Source: Flaccisagitta enflata | Taxonomy: Eukaryota > Chaetognatha > Sagittoidea > Aphragmophora | Assembly: GCA_965153355.1 (NCBI GenBank) | Contig: OZ231126.1 | Span: 109,058,001 to 109,122,000, forward strand | Length of the DNA: 64,000 nt | Direction: 5' to 3' | Notes under the pieces: generated by a model | Database searches by the model: none | What the model was told of the DNA's origin: nothing | The model's input: the letters and a program-made list of their open reading frames with translations, nothing else | Program-made: the position numbers and the translations under genes | Shown: positions 56,551-64,000 of the stretch, in pieces | How positions within the stretch are numbered: position 1 is the first letter of the stretch | How the letters are laid out: every line of letters begins with the position of its first letter

Positions 56551-57850
56551 GGGTGGAAGGTAAAGGGTTATGGGTGGATATAGTTGAGATAGGCCTAGGA
56601 GCTTGATAGGTGGCCAATTAGGGCCAGTGTGAGGGTGGAAGGTGAAGGGTTATGGGTGGATATAGTTGAGATAGGCCTAGGAGCTTGATAGGTGGCCAAT
56701 TAGGGCCAGTGTGAGGGTGGAAGGTAAAGGGCTATGGGTGGATATAGTTGAGATAGGCCTAGGAGCTTGATAGGTGGCCAATTAGGGCCAGTGTGAGGGT
56801 GGAAGGTGAAGGGTTATGGGTGGATATAGTTGAGATAGGCCTAGGAGCTTGATAGGTGGCCAATTAGGGCCAGTGTGAGGGTGGAAGGTGAAGGGTTATG
56901 GGTGGATATAGTTGAGATAGGCCTAGGAGCTTGATAGGTGGCCAATTAGGGCCAGTGTGAGGGTGGAAGGTGGTGGTTATGGGTGGATATAGTTGAGATA
57001 GGCCTAGGAGCTTGATAGGTGGCCAATTAGGGCCAGTGTGAGGGTGGAAGGTGGTGGTTATGGGTGGATATAGTTGAGATAGGCCTAGGAGCTTGATAGG
57101 TGGCCAATTAGGGCCAGTGTGAGGGTGGAAGGTGGTGGTTATGGGTGGATATAGTTGAGATAGGCCTAGGAGCTTGATAGGTGGCCAATTAGGGCCAGTG
57201 TGAGGGTGGAAGGTGAAGGGTTATGGGTGGATATAGTTGAGATAGGCCTAGGAGCTTGATAGGTGGCCAATTAGGGCCAGTGTGAGGGTGGAAGGTGAAG
57301 GGTTATGGGTGGATATAGTTGAGATAGCCTCAGGAGCTTGATAGGTGGCCAATTAGGGCCAGTGTGAGGTGGAAGGTATGGGTTATGAGTGGATATAGTT
57401 GAAATAGGCCTAGGAGCTTGATAGGTGGCCAATTAGGGCCAGTGTCAGGGTGGAAGGTGGTGGTTATGGGTGGATATAGTTGAAATAGGCCTAGGAGCTT
57501 GATAGGTGGCCAACTAGGGCCAGTGTGAGGGTGGAAGGTGGTGGTTATGGGTGGATATAGTTGAGATAGGCCTAGGAGCTTGATAGGTGGCCAACTAGGG
57601 CCAGTGTGAGGGTGGAAGGTGGTGGTTATGGGTGGATATAGTTGAGATAGGCCTAGGAGCTTGATAGGTGGCCAATTAGGGCCAGTGTGAGGATGGAAGG
57701 TGGTGGTTATGGGTGGATATATCTGAGATAAGCCTAGGTGCTTGATAGGTGGCCAACTAGGGCTAGTGTGAGGGTGGAAGGTGGTGGTTATGGGTGGATA
57801 TAGTTGAGATAGGCCTAGGAGCTTGATAGGTGGCCAATTAGGGCCAGTGT
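56551..57850. repeat. Minisatellite, ~16 copies of an 80-82-bp unit
   Basis: Unit runs from GGGTGGAAGGT to TTAGGGCCAGTGTGA. Two main variants alternate in blocks: an 82-bp form with TGAAGGGTTATGGG and a shorter form with TGGTGGTTATGGG. AGGCCTAGGAGCTTGATAGG is almost invariant. Confidence 0.97.
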
Positions 57851-58079
57851 GCCATGTTTTTAAACTGGATATTAGTAGCCATCCTACCCACCGAATTAGA
57901 AGCGGTCAAATCCCTTTTATTACTGAAAGAAAGTAAAAGTGAAGATTTTCATGGGTTTGAATCCGGATTTTTCAGCTAGAAAAACAGGAATGGGCTAAAA
58001 GCGGCTGCCTAAATGTTGCTTTTTTTATGATTTGTGTTCAGTAGCTTCATGAAGATATTGTATAAACAAATGACCCGGG

Positions 58080-58293
58080 GTCAAAATATCGTTGCGGACG
58101 GATGGGCAGGGGCATCCAACCCCCAGCATCCCAACCCCACCCCCAACCACTCGCACTCACATACCCACACACACACACAATAACAATAAATGTGAGTTTT
58201 TCTCGTTTTCAACTCAAGCGTGACGGACCAAATGACCAACGGACCAATGGACGGACGGACAAAGCCTCTTATAGAGTTGCGTGTCAAAAACTA
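58080..58293 (-). mobile_element. R1 dispersed repeat with internal insertion
   Basis: GTTGCGGACGGATGGGCAGG, then a C-rich insertion (58,115-58,180), GACGGACCAAATGACCAACG and AGAGTTGCGTGTCAAAAACT. A 49-bp direct duplication follows at 58,277-58,360. Confidence 0.75.
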
Positions 58294-58611
58294 CAAATCA
58301 TGACGCTGTCAGATCAGATCAGTTGCGTGTTGAAAATTACAAATCATGACGCTATCAGATCTACTTCACTGACAAATATTTACATGCTGCGTCATACACT
58401 AACTCCACTTTATATGAGCTTTTATTCGTGCATGACATGTATACACAGATCAAAGTAAAAAAAAAGTGTAAAATCGTGTAGAGAAACAAAAGAGTTCGGA
58501 TACCAACTTGAGTAAATTTACTCTCAAAAGATTTTTTTATCTTAACAAATATTTCCGTGACAGAAAGATATCCGAGTGATTCATGTAATGCTTTCCCACT
58601 TATCATGTATA

Positions 58612-58655
58612 GGTCATGTATATGTCATGTATATGTCATGTATAGGTCATGTATG
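58612..58655. repeat. 12-bp tandem repeat (GTCATGTATATG)n
   Basis: About four units. Confidence 0.9.
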
Positions 58656-59039
58656 GACTGGGATTGAGAATCTCTATGGGTTCGAACCGTGCCTTTTTTA
58701 GCCAATTGATAGAGCGGCTAAAAGCAGCTGCCTGATTGCTCCCTATCGTTTAAGAGCTATTATTAGCAACCGCATCGCATGGCTTTCTCATACATAAGCA
58801 TGCACATTAAAACGGCAACAGATCAACTCGGCTGTAAAGAGCTTCAAAAGATCTTTCATTTGCCACCTTTCTTTTGCAACAAAATGGGTGAAGCCATCTC
58901 CGCCGATGAAAAAGTTGAGAAACATGTCATACGCAAATCATGAGAGTATGACAGGTGGAACAATATCCCTCACTATACCCAAACTGAAAAATATGCTAAT
59001 TGCGACCACGACAGTAATCGCGACATTCGCCGTGTGGAA

Positions 59040-59362
59040 TGAATTAATGAATAAATGAATGAATGAATGAATGAATGAATGAATGAATGAATGAATGAAG
59101 GAAGGAAGGAAGGAAGGAAGGAAGGAAGGAAGGAAGGAAGGAAGGAAGGAAGGAAGGAAGGAATGAATGAATGAATGAATGAATGAATGAATGAATGAAT
59201 GAATGAATGAATGAATGAATGAATGAATGAATGAATGAAGGAATGAATAAATGAATGTATGAATGAATGAATGAATGAATGAATGAATGAATGAATGAAT
59301 GAATGAATGAATGAAGGAATTAATGAATGAATAAATGAATGAAGGAAGGAAGGAAGGAATGA
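59040..59362. repeat. (GAAT)n/(GAAG)n
   Basis: Tetranucleotide array switching between GAAT and GAAG blocks. Confidence 0.97.
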
Positions 59363-59405
59363 ATGTAGCAGGAATGAAGGTAGACGGCACAACTGACTCT
59401 GTATT

Positions 59406-59406
<1 letters not shown>

Positions 59407-59467
<61 letters not shown>
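59407..59467. repeat. (CT)n
   Basis: About 30 dinucleotides. Confidence 0.97.
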
Positions 59468-59469
<2 letters not shown>

Positions 59470-59980
59470 ACCGTAAAGTTGTAATTTGCACAAATACATA
59501 GAACTCTTCTAGATTTGCGAGGACACACAATAAAATTCAACAAAGGCTCTGCCATCTCCACTCTTTCTCACCACAACTGGAAACTGGCAAATCACTGGGC
59601 AGCGATCACCAGTCACCAACCATCATCAAAAGCCTTTGCACTATATGAGCTGAGCGACTCAAGGAATGCAAACGTCTTATGTTAGCAAAAAGCAAATTGT
59701 ATTTCTTTTAAGTGTTCATAGATGTCCCCATGATTGTTTCTACAAGAACTTGCAATGATTTAAAAAAGAGCATCCAAAAATTAGCCCCCTCCTCATCTTC
59801 CTCACTCCGCCTTACAACTCTTCAGCTTCTCCTCTTCTGTAAATGACTGAGAACTAATTTCATTGTGAATCCCACTCTGCAATTCACTTTAACTTGCCTC
59901 ATGAATTTTTTCTATTTTTAAAATTTTTTTGCATGCAAGATTTAAAATAACCGATAGACTTAAAATGAATAATATAAAAT
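59470..59980. other. No gene recognised
   Basis: Unremarkable sequence between two arrays. Confidence 0.5.
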
Positions 59981-59984
59981 ATCT

Positions 59985-60880
59985 TGAAATGACAAAAATG
60001 ACAAAATTGATTAAAATGACTTAAAATGCCCTAAAATAACTTAGGACTTAAAATAACCTAGAATGATTTAGAATGACTTAAAACAGCATAAATGATTAAA
60101 ATGACAAAAACAACTGAAATTAAAAAAAGATTAAAATGACTGAAACGGCAAAATTGACAAAATGACAAAAATGACGAATTTGATAAAAATGACAAAAATA
60201 ATAAAATGATAAAAATGACAAAAATGACAAAAATATCTGAAATTACTGAAATGACTAGAATGACTAAAATGACTAAAACGACAAAAACAACTAAAACAAC
60301 TAAAACAACAAAAATGACAAAAATGACAAAAATAACAAAAATAACAAAATGACAAAAAATGACAAAAATGACAAAAATGACAAAAAACAACAAAAATAAC
60401 AAAAATGACAAAAATGACAAAAATGACAAAAGTAACAAAAAAAATAACAAAAATAATAAAAAATAACTGAAATGACAAAAATAAGTAAAATAAATAAAAT
60501 GACAAAAATGACAAAAGTGACAAAATAACAAAAATAACAAAAATAAAGAAATAACTGAAAAAACTGAAATGGCTAAAATGACTTAAATAACTAAAATGGT
60601 TAGAATGACTAAAATGACTAAAATGACAAAAATGACTAAAATGACTAAAAGGACCGAAAATAACTAAAATGACTAAAATGACTGAAATGTTAGAAATGAT
60701 GACAAAATGACAAAAATGACAAAATGACAAAAATGACAAAAGTGATTAAAGTGATTAAAGTGAGTAAAGTGACTAAAGTGACTAAAGTGATTAAAGTGAC
60801 TAAAGTAACAAAAGTGACAAAAGTAACAAGATGACAAAAGTGATAAAAGTGACAACAAGGAAGACTTTACATAACATAAA
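59985..60880. repeat. Degenerate short-period satellite (ACAAAAATG/ACTAAAATG)n
   Basis: About 900 bp of 8-10-bp units built on AAAATGAC, drifting to AAAGTGAC at the right. The 160-200-residue Phe/Val/Ile/Cys frames on the minus strand are translations of the repeat. Confidence 0.95.
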
Positions 60881-61005
60881 TAACAAAATTGACTTAAATG
60901 ATAAATTTTTTCCAATATCCCTTAATTTAATAATATGACATACATTTATTTCCATCATTGTCATCATGAAGATATATCCTTATCTATATTCTATTAAAAA
61001 TCATA

Positions 61006-61186
61006 ATTTTTAGTCGTGGACACGCGACTCTACACCTTGCCATGTCAGTCGGTAGGTTGGTAGGTTGGCCCGTCCATCGGTCCGTTGGTCTGTCTGTCAC
61101 ATTTTTGAATTCTGAGTGTTTTTTTCGTTACTGCTCCTGCCCAACCGTCCGCAACTGGATTGCCGTGTATCCGGCTTTATTATTTA
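61006..61186 (+). mobile_element. R1 dispersed repeat, subtype B, full-length
   Basis: TTTTTAGTCGTGGACACGCG start, a GTAGGTTGGTAGGTTGGCCC block, ACTGCTCCTGCCCAACCGTC and the TGCCGTGTATCCGGCTTTAT end. Confidence 0.9.
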
Positions 61187-61706
61187 TTATGATCAAACTG
61201 AATAGCTGTTAACATACAATGGCGAATGCCGCTGGTTTACACAAACCGGCGATGCTAGAATCGATGATGATCTCAGTTTTGACTCACTGCGATCGGCGCT
61301 CGCCATCAGCAGAAACAGATCGCTGAGTTGCAATGAGATTTCCATGTGGATTTACGCAAAGGCTAGCCAAAACTGGACCATGAGACTATATATCTGGGTT
61401 CCTTATTCAATTCTCCACACAGTGATGTAAAAATTTCCGTGGCAAAAGGCGGCAATGAAAATTTTTTTCTCTTCCATAGGAATGTATACAATCTCTGCAC
61501 ATTGAGACCATATTATCCATGCTAGATGTGCTCATAGCAAGTTGAAACTTGACGATGACATCAAGAACACTTGTATTGACATTGTTCAATGGTTGTATTC
61601 AATGAGAAAAATATTGCCTTTTTTTCGCTAAATAAAACCACTCCAAACAGTGTGCTTTGCTATTCTTTGCCATTCTTTGCCATTTGTGTCATTTCTTCGC
61701 CATCTG

Positions 61707-62296
61707 TACAGTGGGGTTCGTGGAATAACAGCCTAAACTGGAGGAAGGTATTTAAGTGTCTTAATATCATTTGACAAACTTGATATTTGAAATATAAGTT
61801 GTTCACTTGATGCTTTTGTCCCTGAGTTTTTCGGTTGCTATGGAAACCAAAAATTTTTTTTGGAACATTTATAACAACTAGAATATCAATATTATGACAA
61901 ATATTATTAAGGAACATTGCTCAGAATTAAATTTGCTACAACTTTCCCACAGTATGTCCTGTAAGAATATTGCTCGTTTAGCCGTTGCTAGAGAGCATCA
62001 TTTAGCGGTTGCTAGGTGTGATGCCCACTAGCAACGGCCAAACGAGCAATATTCTTACAGAACATACTGTGGGAAAGTTGTAGCAAATTTAATTTTGAGC
62101 AATGTTCCCTGACAATATTTCTCAAAATATTGATATTTTAGTGGTTATAAATGTTTGAAAAAATAATTTTGGTTTCCATAGCAATCGAAAAACTCAGGGA
62201 CCAACTTATATTTCAAATATCAAGTTTGTCAAATGAAATTTAGACACTTAAATACCTTCCTCCAGTTTAGGCTGTTATTCCATGAACCCCACTGTA
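61707..62296. mobile_element. Tc1/mariner-type fold-back MITE (590 bp)
   Basis: Near-perfect inverted repeat with arms of about 285 bp around a core near 61,985-62,025. Termini TACAGTGGGGTTCGTGGAAT and inverse, with TA at the ends. Confidence 0.92.
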
Positions 62297-62588
62297 TATA
62301 CACCTTTGAGATACTACGGATCTCACGTGCTCGCGTATCAGATCGAACTAGCATGACCGTCTGACAGACGGACAGACGGACGCAACAAAAATGTAGGTTT
62401 CAGTCCAAGGCGGTAATGATAGAGATGGAAAGAAGAAGGAGAAGAGTCTATGAAAACTTTTTCCAGGAAAAAGCATCATTAACTGATGATGCTCAAGGAT
62501 TTCTTATTGTCATAATCATTCAAGATGCGCCTGCGTGGCCGTGGCAAGTCAGTCTGGGACTCGTTAGACCGCGCGAACGCGTTTAAGT

Positions 62589-62750
<162 letters not shown>

Positions 62751-62935
62751 CCGCTGCAATAAGAGCAGAGGTCTTCTGGAAAATCGCAGGCAGCGCAACG
62801 ATAAAGATTTTAGGTGGGAGTGCTGGGAGCGTTGGTAAGTAGTATGGGCGTGTTTCTAGTGAAGATGAAATACGCGTTTGTACCGGTGAAACGCGTTCAC
62901 AGCGTGAACATATATTCAAGAATTTCAACTGTCCC

Positions 62936-63075
62936 ATGAGGGAGTGAGCAAAGTGAGTGAGCGAGCCCGTGAATGGAGCAAGCGAGCGAAGCAAGTGTAG
63001 TGAAGTGAAGTGAAGCGCTGCAGAGCGAGTGAGCTTTGCGAGCGAACGAACGTAGCAAGCGACTGAGTGGCCCAT
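62936..63075. repeat. Degenerate 4-bp-periodic tract (GAGC/GAAG)
   Basis: AGTGAGCGAGC, AGCAAGCGAGCGAAGC and GAGCGAACGAACG words in succession. Confidence 0.8.
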
Positions 63076-63079
63076 TAAA

Positions 63080-64000
63080 AACGCGATTGTCTGTGACTAG
63101 AAACGCCCCCTAAGTAGTATTTCAGTTATGAATGCTTTGGGAGAGATTCGAATTATCACTCTTTAGCTTTTTTTTTCTTCTTGTCGAAAAATAATGTTGC
63201 CTCGCACAACTCCGACTTGACTTACTTCAAATTAGCTCTTCAAACAAACCAAAACCTTGCAAATGAATGCATGAAGAAAAACTAACACAATCAATTACGC
63301 TTATTGTTGTTATGTTGATAGCAATCATTTATTTTAAAGGAATCTAACGAGTCTATTTTGGGGTATTTTGAACTTTCTTGGCACTTTGGTTGAGAAGGGA
63401 CAAAATGCTTGGATAACGCACGGAAACATCCATTGCAGAAAACTTCGGATCACTTAAACACAAATTTACTGTGCTTAAATTGTATTTCTTGGAAAAAAAA
63501 TTTTTTCACTTAGTAAAAACCAAAAGTGATAGTTATTTTTTTGTGTGTGTGTGTTTTGTGCTTTCCAACCTTTGATATGTCTCCCACAAGAAATAAAAGT
63601 GATTGTTTTAGCTCTAATAAGTAATTTCATATGCTTTCATACAGGTTTGTTTTGAGTAGAGATGTGAGTCCCTACTGAAATGATCAATGGTTATTACCAA
63701 GTACAGATGTCCTTATTTTCAAAGTCGGCTATTACGAGATTCATAATCACATTGAACAACAACGAGTGGATACATATACATGACGCCTGTGTGTCCGTTG
63801 TTGGGAAAGTGAAAAACAAAAAAAAATTGGCAGGGACATTGATACGAGCCCATAAAAAATGAATGAGGCTAAGTGCAACCGACGGACTGATCGACCAGCG
63901 GGGCCACCTGGTCATAGAGTCAATTTTTATTAATTCGACTTACCCGATGATGGTAGTTTCATGGGGAAATTTTTTTTCCAGATGGTGTATGCAACTTTAG
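63080..64000. other. No gene recognised; weak R1 trace near 63,870-63,925
   Basis: GACGGACTGATCGACCAGCG and GGTCATAGAGTCAA resemble the R1 interior and end. Otherwise ordinary AT-rich sequence. Confidence 0.4.

Noticed and set aside
56551-57850. CRISPR-like regularly spaced repeats
   Set aside because: Units abut without unique spacers and the DNA is eukaryotic. It is a minisatellite.
60058-60915. Hydrophobic minus-strand frames resembling a multi-span membrane protein
   Set aside because: They are the AAAATGAC satellite read in three frames.

Overview
This is eukaryotic, almost certainly animal, DNA. Genes carry GT-AG introns and AATAAA signals. About a third of the window is simple-sequence repeat: (GA)n, (CA)n, (AAC)n, (GAT)n, (GAA)n, (CTTT)n and (GAAT)n. 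The rest is full of fold-back DNA transposons and BEL/Pao and Ty3-like retrotransposon debris. Such density fits some marine invertebrates (decapod crustaceans are one example), but nothing here fixes the host taxon.

Region 1 (1-18,200) is an integrated Polinton/Maverick (adintovirus-like) element running off the left edge. On the minus strand lies the N-terminal part of a protein-primed DNA polymerase B in four phase-compatible exons (1,555 to 1), followed to the right by unrecognised minus-strand genes (3.4-4.3 kb, 4.7-6.0 kb, 6.6-7.8 kb). On the plus strand are a small Lys/Glu-rich ORF (8.0-8.4 kb), a multi-exon gene of unknown function (10.3-14.6 kb), a five-exon F54H12.2-like double-jelly-roll major capsid protein (14,645-16,606), an adenain-like cysteine protease broken by one frameshift in an A9 run (16,618-17,152), a two-exon single-pass membrane protein (17,183-17,739) and a two-exon, 55-residue Arg/Lys-rich core-like protein (17,897-18,171). 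Polymerase, capsid and protease identify the element. Integrase, packaging ATPase and terminal repeats were not found in the window. Introns of these genes are filled with microsatellites and copies of a host-wide short repeat.

Region 2 (18.2-30.4 kb) has no recognisable protein gene. It holds a tRNA-like/SINE head, several fold-back MITEs and many copies of a ~100-200 bp dispersed repeat, called family R1 here. R1 has an AGTCGCGTGCACGCGACT palindrome at one end and CCGTGTATCCGGCCTTGTTT at the other.

Region 3 (31.4-47.5 kb) is retrotransposon territory: a 3'-truncated BEL/Pao copy (gag only), a truncated Ty3-like gag module, then a minus-strand BEL/Pao element with both LTRs (38,869-39,753 and 46,564-47,487) that has lost its reverse transcriptase/RNase H.

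Region 4 (47.5-64 kb) is microsatellites, a 16-copy ~81-bp minisatellite, an ~0.9 kb AAAATGAC-type satellite, large near-perfect inverted repeats (Tc1/mariner-type MITEs with TA ends) and further R1 copies. No convincing host gene was recognised anywhere.
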